Assembly: GCF_030408815.1 (NCBI RefSeq)
Contig: NZ_CP047355.1
Span: 1,240,001-1,304,000, forward strand
Direction of reading: 5' to 3'
DNA from: Corynebacterium freiburgense
Lineage (GTDB): Bacteria; Actinomycetota; Actinomycetes; Mycobacteriales; Mycobacteriaceae
DNA length: 64,000 nucleotides
The notes under the pieces are model-generated. The model was not told where the DNA came from and searched no databases. It worked only from the letters and a program-made list of their open reading frames with translations. Below are positions 1-8,172 of this stretch, piece after piece. Position numbers and translations under genes: made by a program. Each line of letters opens with the position of its first letter. Position 1 is the stretch's first letter.

Positions 1-5
1 TTCAC

Positions 6-413
6 CTACTGCTGGTGCATGTTTCCTTCGCTAATTCCAGCAAGAACCCCACACGCCTCAACTTCCCGGTCATCGTTGCAACTCGCTCTCAGTGAAACGA
101 GTTGTTTCTCAAGCGCTTGCAGAGCGGTTATCTGCGACCGCACATGAGAGATGTGATCATCGAGCAAGGTGTTGACGGCGGTACAAGGCTGATGAGGGTC
201 GTCCTGATAGCTCTGTAGTTCGTGAATCTCAGCCAGTGACAGGCCCAGGATTCTGCAGCGACGGATGAAGGCCAGCCCCTCACCATGCTTCTCGGTATAG
301 ACACGGTAACCGTTGTCCTGCCGATCAGGCGGCGGCAACAAGCCCTGCTGTTCATAGAAGCGGATCGTCTGTGTTTCGACCCCTACCAACTGCGCCAACT
401 GACCAATGCGCAT
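6..413 (-). CDS. MerR-family heavy-metal regulator, CadR/PbrR type
   Basis: A 135-residue regulator with the MerR N-terminal winged helix (IGQLAQLVGVETQTIRFYE) and a C-terminal dimerisation helix. From the start at 413 its metal-binding cysteines are C77, C112 and C121, the spacing of CadR/PbrR proteins that sense Cd(II), Pb(II) or Zn(II). The start at 413 is chosen because a strong ribosome binding site, GGGGAGGAGG, lies just before this ATG; an upstream in-frame TTG at 428 would have no such site. The gene is divergent from the efflux gene and should control it from the shared spacer. The cognate metal is inferred from the family only. Confidence 0.88.
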   Translation of the reverse strand: MRIGQLAQLVGVETQTIRFYEQQGLLPPPDRQDNGYRVYTEKHGEGLAFIRRCRILGLSLAEIHELQSYQDDPHQPCTAVNTLLDDHISHVRSQITALQALEKQLVSLRASCNDDREVEACGVLAGISEGNMHQQ

Positions 414-444
414 CAGCCTCCTCCCCAACGGATTCTTTACTCTA

Positions 445-475
445 TTGACCTTATAGTAGCTTTATAGTTTAAAAT
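445..475 (+). promoter_or_regulatory. MerR-type promoter with 19-bp spacer
   Basis: The -35 box TTGACC (445-450) and -10 box TAAAAT (470-475) are separated by 19 bp. This over-long spacing is typical of promoters activated by MerR proteins through DNA distortion. The spacer carries TATAG repeats (TTATAGTAGC, TTTATAG) where CadR/PbrR would bind. It faces the efflux gene. Confidence 0.75.
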
Positions 476-508
476 GGTACCACAACATTGTTCAAGTGGA
501 GTCGTATC

Positions 509-1405
509 ATGAGCAAATCCTGTGGTGGCGCCTGTGGCGGTGATGCAACGTCCGCAGCGGATACCGATATACAGGCCTCCTCCGAGGCGCCAGGGAGATG
601 GGTCAGTGTTTATGCCGTGCCGAAGATGGACTGTCCATCAGAAGAACGAATGATTCGCCTAGCCCTGAACGGCTTTGAGGAGATTCGGGCGCTGTCCTTC
701 GACTTGTCGAACCGCCGGCTGAAGGTCGTGCATGACGGCGAGGTCGAGCCCGTCACCTCGAAACTGAAGACCTTGGGGCTAGGCGCCTCGCTTCAGGAAA
801 CCGTCGCTGCAAATCCGGAGACCATCAAGGCCGCCGAGTTTTCGGCAGCTTCTGCTAAGCAAGAATCCGGGACCCTGCGCTGGTTGCTCGGCATCAATGC
901 ACTTCTGTTCGTGGTGGAAATGACTGCCGGTCTGATCGCCCGGTCCACCGGCCTGATTGGAGAATCCCTGGACAATTTTGCCGATGCGGCGGTGTACGGG
1001 CTTGCCCTTTATGCGGTTGGACATAGCGTGAAAATGCAGGTACGTGCCGCGCATCTTGCTGGTGTACTGCAACTGATCTTGGCTGTGGGCGTGCTCGTAG
1101 AGGTGGTGAGACGCTTTGTATTCGGTAGTGAGCCTGAATCGCTGGTGATGATGGCTATCGCATTCGTCGCATTGATTGCCAATACCAGTTGTCTGCTGCT
1201 CATATCCAAACATCGGGAAGGTGGGGCGCACATGAAGGCAAGCTGGATATTCTCGGCCAACGACGTGGTGATCAACCTGGGGGTCATCACCGCCGGCGCC
1301 CTGGTCGCGTGGACCGGTTCCAATTATCCGGATCTGATTATCGGCACCATCGCGGGGGGCATTGTACTTAACGGTGCCAGACGCATTTTGGCGTTGAAGG
1401 GTTAA
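509..1405 (+). CDS. cation diffusion facilitator with N-terminal metal-binding domain
   Basis: A 298-residue inner-membrane divalent-cation exporter of the CzcD/CDF type. The N-terminus is glycine- and cysteine-rich (C5, C9), followed by an HMA-like segment with C42 in KMDCPSEE. The transmembrane part begins near residue 124. A DxxxD pair (D155, D159) stands where CDF proteins have the HxxxD metal site in TM2, and an N-D pair (N251, D252) lies in TM5. The ATG at 509 is preferred to the TTG at 488, which lacks a ribosome binding site. It lies 3 bp before lspA, so the two are probably co-transcribed from the MerR-controlled promoter. Substrate (Cd, Zn, Pb or Co) is inferred. Confidence 0.85.
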   Translation: MSKSCGGACGGDATSAADTDIQASSEAPGRWVSVYAVPKMDCPSEERMIRLALNGFEEIRALSFDLSNRRLKVVHDGEVEPVTSKLKTLGLGASLQETVAANPETIKAAEFSAASAKQESGTLRWLLGINALLFVVEMTAGLIARSTGLIGESLDNFADAAVYGLALYAVGHSVKMQVRAAHLAGVLQLILAVGVLVEVVRRFVFGSEPESLVMMAIAFVALIANTSCLLLISKHREGGAHMKASWIFSANDVVINLGVITAGALVAWTGSNYPDLIIGTIAGGIVLNGARRILALKG

Positions 1406-1408
1406 ATA

Positions 1409-1921
1409 ATGCTCATTATTGGCAAAAAGCTCTCGCCGTATGCCCTATTGTCCATATCGGGCCTGCTGGCAGCGTCTGATCAGGCTGTAAAGTGGCTGGT
1501 GCAGCAATCAATGGCCTATGGCGAGTATGTTTCGGTGACCCCGTTCTTTAACTGGGTGCACCTATGGAACACCGGTGCCGCATTCAGTCTTTTTGCGAAT
1601 GGTGGAGGCTGGCAGCGCTACTTTTTTATCGGAATCACGGTAGTGGTCTCGATTTTTCTGATCAAGCTGATCCTTGAAAATCGTCATAAAGGAGAAGCCA
1701 TCGCTTACAGTCTTATCCTCGGTGGCGCCATGGGTAACCTGATTGACCGGGTCTTTCGCGGCTATGTTGTGGATTCCTTTGATTTCTATTGGCGAGACTG
1801 GCATTGGCCGGCCTTCAACCTGGCTGATATTGCAATTGTCCTCGGTGCCTTACTTTTCGTTTCCAGCAGCTTGTTGGGTAAAAAAGCAAACACCAATGCC
1901 GAGTCGGATGGATCTGACTGA
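1409..1921 (+). CDS. lspA: signal peptidase II (prolipoprotein signal peptidase), element-borne
   Basis: A 170-residue, four-helix membrane aspartic protease that removes signal peptides from diacylglyceryl-modified prolipoproteins. Family motifs are present: N54 in WNTGAAFS, the segment GNLIDRVFRGYVVDSFDFY with catalytic D122, and FNLAD with catalytic D140. It is carried as a passenger between the efflux gene and the transposase, as in ISPpu12. The protein looks proteobacterial rather than actinobacterial. A host lspA is expected elsewhere in the genome, so this copy is probably redundant or may have a specialised role on the element; its use by the present host is unknown. Confidence 0.92.
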   Translation: MLIIGKKLSPYALLSISGLLAASDQAVKWLVQQSMAYGEYVSVTPFFNWVHLWNTGAAFSLFANGGGWQRYFFIGITVVVSIFLIKLILENRHKGEAIAYSLILGGAMGNLIDRVFRGYVVDSFDFYWRDWHWPAFNLADIAIVLGALLFVSSSLLGKKANTNAESDGSD

Positions 1922-1942
1922 CACCTACGCCTATACAACACC

Positions 1943-3232
1943 ATGACCGAACTTCCCGACAACATCCTTCACCTGCCGCAATACCAAGTACTGGGCTGCA
2001 AATCAACCGACGACGAAATGCACTTCCAGGTGGACGTGCCCGATCCCATCGCCTGCGAGGAATGCGGCGTGCAGGGTGAGTTCGTACGGTTCGGCAAGCG
2101 TGACGTTCCCTATCGTGATCTGCCCATCCACGGCAAACGGGTCACTCTCTGGGTGGTCCGCCGCCGATACACCTGCCGGGCCTGCAAGACAACATTCAGG
2201 CCCCAGCTACCGGAGATGGTGGACGGATTCCGTATGACACTGCGGCTGCATGAGTACGTGGAGAAGGAATCCTTCAACCACCCCTACACCTTTGTGGCGG
2301 CACAGACCGGCCTGGACGAGAAGACGGTGCGCGACATCTTCAACGCCCGCGCCGAGTTCCTGGGGCGCTGGCACCGCTTCGAGACGCCCCGCATCCTGGG
2401 CATTGACGAGCTATACCTGAACAAGCGCTACCGCTGCATTCTGACCAACATTGAGGAGCGAACCCTGCTCGACCTGCTGGCCACCCGCCGCCAGGACGTG
2501 GTGACCAACTACCTGATGAAGCTGAAAGACCGGCAGAAGGTCGAGATCGTCAGCATGGACATGTGGAACCCCTACCGGGCAGCGGTCAAGGCTGTGCTGC
2601 CCCAGGCCCGTATCGTGGTCGATAAGTTCCATGTGGTGCGCATGGCCAACGATGCCCTAGAGAGAGTGCGCAAGGGCCTCAGAAAGGAGCTGAAACCGTC
2701 CCAGAGCCGGACTCTCAAGGGAGACCGGAAAATCCTGCTGAAACGCGCTCACGAAGTCTCAGACCGGGAGCGCCTCATCATGGAGACCTGGACAGGCGCG
2801 TTCCCGCAACTGCTGGCCGCCTACGAGCACAAGGAGCGCTTCTACGGCATCTGGGACGCCACCACACGGCTCCAGGCAGAAGCCGCCCTGGACGAGTGGA
2901 TAGCCACCATCCCGAAGGGCCAAAAGGAAGTCTGGAGCGATCTGGTCAGGGCAGTGGGAAACTGGCGCGAAGAGACCATGACCTACTTCGAGACGGACAT
3001 GCCCGTCACCAACGCTTACACGGAGTCCATCAACCGACTGGCCAAGGACAAGAACCGTGAAGGGCGCGGTTACTCCTTCGAGGTGATGCGGGCACGAATG
3101 CTCTACACCACGAAGCACAAGAAGAAGGCACCGACTGCGAAGGTCTCTCCTTTCTACAAGAAAACCATCGGTTACGGACTGCCGGACTTCGCAGAGGAAC
3201 TCAACTACGGAGTCGATCTATCAACCATCTGA
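1943..3232 (+). CDS. tnpA: ISL3-family transposase TnpA
   Basis: A 429-residue DDE transposase. It has an N-terminal four-cysteine zinc finger (C38, C41, C78, C81), a helix-turn-helix segment near residues 100-135, and the RNase-H-like catalytic core. Probable catalytic residues are D155 in ILGIDELYLN, D206 in SMDMWNPYR (with VVDKFH following) and E361 in NAYTESINR. Length and motifs match full-length ISL3 transposases, and no stop or frameshift interrupts it, so the element may still be mobile. The gene ends 58 bp before the proposed right end of the element. Confidence 0.93.
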   Translation: MTELPDNILHLPQYQVLGCKSTDDEMHFQVDVPDPIACEECGVQGEFVRFGKRDVPYRDLPIHGKRVTLWVVRRRYTCRACKTTFRPQLPEMVDGFRMTLRLHEYVEKESFNHPYTFVAAQTGLDEKTVRDIFNARAEFLGRWHRFETPRILGIDELYLNKRYRCILTNIEERTLLDLLATRRQDVVTNYLMKLKDRQKVEIVSMDMWNPYRAAVKAVLPQARIVVDKFHVVRMANDALERVRKGLRKELKPSQSRTLKGDRKILLKRAHEVSDRERLIMETWTGAFPQLLAAYEHKERFYGIWDATTRLQAEAALDEWIATIPKGQKEVWSDLVRAVGNWREETMTYFETDMPVTNAYTESINRLAKDKNREGRGYSFEVMRARMLYTTKHKKKAPTAKVSPFYKKTIGYGLPDFAEELNYGVDLSTI

Positions 3233-3264
3233 GGGTGGTATCAGATTGATGGGGTGAAGGTGAC

Positions 3265-3290
3265 CCATCAACCATTAAATCCGTATACCC
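3265..3290. repeat. probable right terminal inverted repeat of the ISPpu12-like element
   Basis: Read inward from the end, the sequence is GGGTATACGGATTTAATGG, then TTGATGG. It separates G+C-rich element DNA from A+T-rich host DNA (AACTTTTTTAGC). The partner repeat is outside the window, so the inverted repeat cannot be confirmed here. ISL3 elements usually make 8-bp target duplications, which also needs the missing end. Confidence 0.6.
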
Positions 3291-4267
3291 AACTTTTTTA
3301 GCTGCTCACGTTCACTTGGAAGTCCAAGATCACTGAGCCGATAGCGAAGCGTATCCACCAAACCACCACTCCAAACACTGTTGTTTTCAGCCAAAGCTTT
3401 GAGCATTACGCGCTGGGTACTGGTAAATTTGGTCTGGCCTTTAAATGTGAACATGAAAAGTTCTAACCATTCATAGCATCGGAAATTTCCATGCCGCATT
3501 ACAGCAACAGCTGCGGGCAGAATTTCGTCGATACTTTTAGCTCTACGCAAAAGCTCCCGGATCAAAGGTTGCAATACTTCTGCAGGATAATGTGGGTCCC
3601 ATGTAGTGATATGTGCAAGCGAATGATTTAGCTCACGAGTCCCCTTGCGATTATGAGTATGAATCGCTGCGAATGCTCGAACGATGGGATCGGGGTCATC
3701 AAGGTGCCTTGACACACTATGGCCCAGTTTCCCAAGCGCATCGATGAGTGGCCAGCGGATAATGCTTCCTAGCCATGAATCGAGTTCGAGTATGAGACGA
3801 TTACGAACTAATCGACGGTACTTTCGGGTATGTGGTGTGCTCACCCAGGCGACAAGCACATTTGTAAGCTCAATGTAATCAGTGGGGGAACTAAATTCCA
3901 GATTGAGAAGCTTGGGAATTACCTCTTCCGTAATCGTAGATTCGCGGGCAAAGTTCTCACCTGCAAATTTTAACCATTTGAGGAGATCGCTGCGAAGTGT
4001 CTCATAGAACACACTTTGAGGATCAAGTTCATCAAGTGCGGCAATAACGAACAATACCGCCGGATCTGCAGCTGGATAGTAGGAACCTTGATGTGTTGTA
4101 GCAACAATCAGATGATCAACAGCATGTGCGATGCTCCGTTCATCATCGCCAAGCAGTGCCCGTAAGTGCTTTGGAGTATCTTCCGCACTTCCGTATGCAT
4201 GGTACAACCTTGACCAGTTAGTGTATTCTAGGATTTCTTCGGTTGGTGAAAGATCGACAATCTTCAC
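3275..4267 (-). CDS. HEAT-repeat-like protein, 3' end provided by the insertion element
   Basis: An alpha-helical protein of about 330 residues without signal peptide or membrane segment. Leu/Ala-rich helical repeats (for example DERSIAHAVDHLIVATTHQG followed by a PAADPAVLFVIAAL segment) resemble actinobacterial HEAT-repeat-domain proteins; some such proteins are proposed immunity factors for polymorphic toxins, but nothing here proves that role. Start GTG at 4267 follows the strong site GAGGAGG. The last five residues (GIRI and the residue before) and the stop codon read into the terminal repeat of the insertion element, so the native C-terminus has probably been cut off and replaced by a chance stop. 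Function is unknown. Confidence 0.7.
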   Translation of the reverse strand: MKIVDLSPTEEILEYTNWSRLYHAYGSAEDTPKHLRALLGDDERSIAHAVDHLIVATTHQGSYYPAADPAVLFVIAALDELDPQSVFYETLRSDLLKWLKFAGENFARESTITEEVIPKLLNLEFSSPTDYIELTNVLVAWVSTPHTRKYRRLVRNRLILELDSWLGSIIRWPLIDALGKLGHSVSRHLDDPDPIVRAFAAIHTHNRKGTRELNHSLAHITTWDPHYPAEVLQPLIRELLRRAKSIDEILPAAVAVMRHGNFRCYEWLELFMFTFKGQTKFTSTQRVMLKALAENNSVWSGGLVDTLRYRLSDLGLPSEREQLKKLGIRI

Positions 4268-4277
4268 GTTTCCTCCT

Positions 4278-4816
4278 CAAAAAGGTACTACGAAATGATG
4301 AGGCCGATACGTGAAGTGTAGCCCGCAATATTGCTTGTTTGAAGAGGTTTTCCTTAGTAACCTCCTTTAAAAACACTGCTTATTGAGTGATTGAATCACA
4401 GGCTTTACCAAAATGTTACATACGACAGATCTGCTACTTTTTCTGTGAAAACGTTCCCTTTTTAAGTGTTGATCCGAAAAAAATTTCGTGTTTGTGTGTA
4501 GGGGATCTGCGTAAAGATTTAGCCATATTAGACAGGTGGAAGAGCGTTCGAGTCTTTCTGCTGCTCTGGTTCATGAAGGCGGGCTCGTGTGTCAGGATCA
4601 CAAAACGGTAGATTGCGAAAACATTTTCTATAAAAGCGGGGTTAAGTTGTTTATAACATTTTGTTACCTTGGTGTTATTAAATCCCTTATGGTGCGGTGC
4701 AGTGCTGCCTGCTTCGCTGCGCTGTGCTGTGTGGGGTTTGGGGGTGTACGGTTCAAACGGTTTTTATGGGACCTGTGGGGTTTGCGGCTTGGTTTTTGGC
4801 TGGTGGTTTGGTTTTT
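4278..4816. other. gene-free A+T-rich spacer
   Basis: No convincing coding frame. The stretch becomes rich in T and G toward its right end, where it runs into the dispersed repeat. Short frames here have no ribosome binding sites and no recognisable residues. Confidence 0.5.
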
Positions 4817-5379
4817 GGCTGGTGGTTTGGTTGTGTGCTTGTGGTGAGCTGGGATTTGGTTGGGAGGTGCTTGGTCTGGTTGGCTGCTGGCCAGGAGGTG
4901 TTCAGTCTTTTTGGCCACCGGCCGGTCTTTTCTGGCGCTGGTTGGGCGTGTTGTCACAGATTCCATTTTCGGCCGATTTTATGGAATCTGCGACACGATA
5001 GGTAGGGAACCTGTCACGAATTCCATTTTTTTCGCTGTTTTTATGGAATCTGCGACAAACCCCAGGTCAACGATTGTGCGCAATGTTGGTTGCTGTCACA
5101 AATTCCATTTTTTCAGGCGATTTTATGGAATCTATGACAGTAAGGATGAAAGTATATCTAGTTTAATAGGGTCAACCTATCAAACACCCAGGAAACTAGC
5201 TCAATCCTCTGAAAAAGCGTCCGATGCACTGGAAAACCAACTCAAGAACCCCAAAAACCAACGACCAGCCAACCCACCCCCAAAAACCAGCGACGACCAG
5301 CCAACCCACCCCCAAAACCCAGCACCGCACTTCTAGCATTATGGAACAAAAGATCAGCCTAAATTTCGGGGGCAAATTC
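4817..5379 (+). repeat. dispersed hairpin repeat, copy 1 (three hairpins)
   Basis: Layout: a T/G-rich left flank starting GGCTGGTGGTTTGGTTGTGT; three imperfect hairpins at 4952-4995, 5012-5057 and 5094-5139, each with arms of the type TGTCACAGATTCCAT and ATGGAATCTGCGACA; linkers CGATAGGTAGGGAACC (16 bp) and a 36-bp linker containing CCCAGGTCAACG; a small hairpin AATAGG-GTCAA-CCTATC at 5165-5181; an A/C-rich right flank in which CGACCAGCCAACCCACCCCC occurs twice; and a tail beginning ATGGAACAAAAGATCAGCCT at 5341. The flanks are partly complementary to one another (GCTGGTTGG against CCAACCAGC-like words). The same ordered parts recur at 12533 and 53401. No protein is likely: frames through it only translate the repeat. 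Confidence 0.85.
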
Positions 5380-5621
5380 ATGTTTGTTCTTGGTAATGTG
5401 TGCCTGTGGATACTACGCACGGTTCAATCTTGGTTCCAAGGTGGTCACAGTGAGGTAATTCCTGGTGATCCGTTCGAGCAGGCTCGGGAGTTGCTGTATT
5501 TATGCGATGGTGTTTGGCCAGCAATGTTTCTGCAGCTAATTCGTACACACTGACAAGAAAGTGCTGATACTTACACTAAATCCATGCATGTGGGGCGAAT
5601 CACCATGTATGGTTTGCGAAT
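5380..5621. other. spacer with one doubtful short reading frame
   Basis: Between the repeat tail and the next gene. A 57-codon frame (ATG 5380 to stop 5551-5553, beginning MFVLGNVCLW) has no ribosome binding site and no known relatives that I recognise. TATGGT at 5608-5613, 8 nt before the ATG at 5622, may be the -10 box of the downstream gene. Confidence 0.35.
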
Positions 5622-7481
5622 ATGAGTATTGAACTGGATGAGGTCCGAGATTTTTTGGCTAGTAGCGCCCCGTATGCCCAGCTTCCTGAAGACGTACTTG
5701 ACCGTCTTCCAGGGACGATGACAATGAAGTATTTTCGCCGTGGTGAAACGGTTATTGGGCATGGGGAATCCAATGAATTTAGCTATCTCATACGTTCTGG
5801 CGCGGTTGATGTGCTTGATTCTGAGGGTGTTTTGCTTGATCGTCGTGATGCTGGGCGTTCTTTCGGATACTCCACACTTATGGGTGATGAAACATGCAAA
5901 TACACAATGGTTGCAGTGGAGGATACGCTTGCGTTGCTAATTCCCCGAGCTCCATTTGTGGAAATCACGAAACAGCACCCAGAGTTCGCACGGTTTTTCT
6001 CTGGGCAATCGGCGCGAATGAGCGCTACTGCGCATAGCCTGCGCCAACAATCATCATCTGAGGTACTTCGTACCAAACTGCGGGAGTTTATGATTACTAA
6101 CCCGGCAACAATCTCTCCAGAGGCAACCATCCAGCAATCGGCATCATTTATGCAGGAAAAGAATGTATCTTCGCTGCTTGTTACGAGTGCCGATAACCAG
6201 CTTCAGGGCATAGTTACGGACCGGGATATGCGTGGTCGTGTAGTTGCAGGGGCCATGGATGTGACACTCCCCGTAACGGCGATTATGACTGTGAATCCGC
6301 GTGCCGTTGGAAGTGACACACTTGCATTCGAGGCGATGCTCATTATGGCAGAAATGGGTATTCATCATTTACCAGTGGTGGATGATGAAAAACTTGTTGG
6401 AATCATTGCTTCCGCCGATATTATGCGCTTACTGCGTCATGATCCGATTTACCTCACTGCAGACCTTGCCCGCCGAACCACCTCTGAAGAACTCAAACAG
6501 GTATATGAATCTGCGCATGAAGTAGCTATTCGCTTTATTGAGCGTGGAGCGTCGCCAGAAGAAGTAACTAATCTACTTACAGTTGCGGCGGATGCATTGG
6601 CGCGACGCCTTCTTACTCTTGCTGAGGAAGAACTTGGTCCACCACCAGTTCCATATGCATTTGTGGTTTTGGGGTCGCAGGGGCGGCGGGGAATGGGCTT
6701 GGCATCCGATCAAGATAACGCACTCATTCTTTCCGATGATTACAACGAGGCTGAGCATGGCGCCTATTTCGCGGAGCTTTCTGAGCGTGTATGCAAGGGA
6801 CTTGATGCAGCCGGCCAGGTTTTGTGCCCGGGCGATATGATGGCCAGTAATCCAGAGTGGCGCATGACTGTTTCAGGTTGGAATAATGCCTTCCACACTT
6901 GGATTACCGCTCCAGAACCAGACGCCCTCCTACACGCACAGGTCTTTTTTGATATGCGCGGTATTTATGGAGAAACCCAATTTGCAGACCAAGTTGTTCG
7001 CACGGCAGTTCAGACAGCAAGGAATGCTGGGCGCCTGCACGCGCATCTGGCAACGTTAGCCGCGCGCCGCGAACCACCACTTGGCTTTTTCCGCGGCCTA
7101 GTTGTCGATCGTAGTGGTGAATATGCAAATACCTTGGACGTTAAAAAAGGTGGGACCGCGGCGATTGTACAAATGGCGCGTTTGTTCGCCTTAGCGTCTG
7201 GGGTTCAGGCTGTGGGCACGAGGGAACGGCTTACGCAAGCTGCTGGTCACGGGGCTGTGTCCTCCAGAGGTGCTGAGGATCTTCGTGATGCATTTGATTT
7301 CCTTAATACGATTGCACTGCAGCAACAGGCAAACCAGGTGCGTAAAGGTGAGCAGCCAAACTACCATATTGATCCAAAAGAACTCGGCAAACTGGATCGC
7401 GAACACCTTCGGGATGCATTCCAAATTATTAAAGGTATGCAGAGTGCGCTAGCTACTAAATATCCGGTGAGGAATATCTAA
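5622..7481 (+). CDS. cNMP-binding/CBS/DUF294 nucleotidyltransferase-like signalling protein
   Basis: A 619-residue soluble protein with three parts. Residues about 20-135 form a cyclic-nucleotide-binding-like fold (FRRGETVIGHGESNEFSYLI). Residues about 150-275 form a CBS pair that typically senses adenine nucleotides. The C-terminal half is a DUF294 nucleotidyltransferase region: G351-S352 in GSQGRRGMGL and D363/D365 in SDQDNAL match the GS-x-DxD signature of GlnD-type enzymes. Related proteins are thought to regulate transport or nitrogen metabolism, but the substrate is not known. The gene overlaps the next by one base (TAATG), so it is translationally coupled to a DEDD exonuclease, a pairing common in actinobacteria and proteobacteria. 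Confidence 0.88.
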   Translation: MSIELDEVRDFLASSAPYAQLPEDVLDRLPGTMTMKYFRRGETVIGHGESNEFSYLIRSGAVDVLDSEGVLLDRRDAGRSFGYSTLMGDETCKYTMVAVEDTLALLIPRAPFVEITKQHPEFARFFSGQSARMSATAHSLRQQSSSEVLRTKLREFMITNPATISPEATIQQSASFMQEKNVSSLLVTSADNQLQGIVTDRDMRGRVVAGAMDVTLPVTAIMTVNPRAVGSDTLAFEAMLIMAEMGIHHLPVVDDEKLVGIIASADIMRLLRHDPIYLTADLARRTTSEELKQVYESAHEVAIRFIERGASPEEVTNLLTVAADALARRLLTLAEEELGPPPVPYAFVVLGSQGRRGMGLASDQDNALILSDDYNEAEHGAYFAELSERVCKGLDAAGQVLCPGDMMASNPEWRMTVSGWNNAFHTWITAPEPDALLHAQVFFDMRGIYGETQFADQVVRTAVQTARNAGRLHAHLATLAARREPPLGFFRGLVVDRSGEYANTLDVKKGGTAAIVQMARLFALASGVQAVGTRERLTQAAGHGAVSSRGAEDLRDAFDFLNTIALQQQANQVRKGEQPNYHIDPKELGKLDREHLRDAFQIIKGMQSALATKYPVRNI

Positions 7482-8134
7482 TGTTTGGTTTTTCTGCTCG
7501 GGATCGCGCAAGTCGAAAGGCACAGGGTGCGTTGGGGGATTTTTATAAGGTCCGTCCGCCCGCACCGGTTACGAGTATTAAAGAGTTGCCGTTGCTTGCG
7601 GTTGATGTTGAAACAACAGGGCTGAAGCCTCAGGAACACGATTTATTATCTATTGGATGGGTGCCTATCGATCACGGTGAAATTCAGCTTGGTGGCGCTG
7701 GACACCGTGTGCTTCGTGGAAGTGAGGTTGGTGATTCCGCGGTTATACACCGCCTTACCGATGATGATATTGAGCAGGGAATCGATGCCAAGGAAGCAGT
7801 GGCTGATCTTTTGCGTGCCTTAGAGGGCCGAGTGATGTTGGTGCATTGGGCGGCAATGGAGACAGGTTTTCTATCGGCAGCCTGCCGTAAACATTTTGGT
7901 GCGGATCTTATTGTTCCAGTTGTAGATACATTTGCAATTGAACGTCGGCATATGGAGCGCATGGGTACATATCCACGTGGAGAGGATCTTCGGTTGCCAC
8001 GTATCCGGCAGCGCTATGGATTGCCAAATTATCGCAGTCATAATGCGCTTATCGACGCCCTCGCCTGCGCGGAATTGTATCTCGCTTTGGCCGCCTCATT
8101 TAGGGGGAATACCTTAAAATCTTTGCAGGTGTAA
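7481..8134 (+). CDS. DEDD-family 3'-5' exonuclease (DnaQ-like)
   Basis: A 217-residue exonuclease domain protein. ExoI motif DVETTG supplies D42 and E44; the C-terminal ExoIII region SHNALIDALACAELYL supplies the H and D of the DEDDh class. It resembles the proofreading epsilon fold but is not fused to a polymerase, and it lacks the GIY-YIG extension of some actinobacterial homologues. Its start overlaps the stop of the cNMP/CBS protein, so both are made from one transcript. Substrate (DNA or RNA) is unknown. Confidence 0.88.
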   Translation: MFGFSARDRASRKAQGALGDFYKVRPPAPVTSIKELPLLAVDVETTGLKPQEHDLLSIGWVPIDHGEIQLGGAGHRVLRGSEVGDSAVIHRLTDDDIEQGIDAKEAVADLLRALEGRVMLVHWAAMETGFLSAACRKHFGADLIVPVVDTFAIERRHMERMGTYPRGEDLRLPRIRQRYGLPNYRSHNALIDALACAELYLALAASFRGNTLKSLQV

Positions 8135-8172
8135 TGCAATGCAGTCCGAATCTTGTGTGTAGGATGTGTCAC

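Larger units (their letters stand above)
1..3290. mobile_element. ISPpu12-like ISL3-family element, left end outside window
   Basis: This is a four-gene element: a divergent MerR-type regulator, a cation efflux protein, lspA and an ISL3 transposase. The combination of lspA, czcD-like and merR-like passengers with an ISL3 transposase is the published hallmark of ISPpu12 from Pseudomonas putida and its relatives in Gram-negative bacteria. The right end is placed at 3290, after the sequence CCATCAACCATTAAAT followed by CCGTATACCC, which looks like the terminal inverted repeat. The left repeat is not visible, and the first gene stops only 5 bp into the window. The element is visibly richer in G+C than the rest of the window, which points to transfer from a Gram-negative donor. 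Confidence 0.85.

Noticed and set aside
1409..1921. lspA as the host's own housekeeping signal peptidase
   Set aside because: It lies inside the insertion element between two other passengers, and the protein looks Gram-negative in type.
4952..5139. Hairpin block looks like a short CRISPR array (repeats of about 46 bp with spacers)
   Set aside because: The intervals (16 and 36 bp) are conserved between loci at 4952 and 12658, repeats are imperfect, and there are no cas genes or leader.
4860..5336. Open frames of 100-158 codons through the repeat copies
   Set aside because: They only translate the hairpins (recurring FYGICD and MESVT words), lack ribosome binding sites, and the same sequence is open on both strands by composition.
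5380..5553. A 57-codon frame after repeat copy 1
   Set aside because: No ribosome binding site and no relatives recognised; the composition does not separate it from non-coding DNA.
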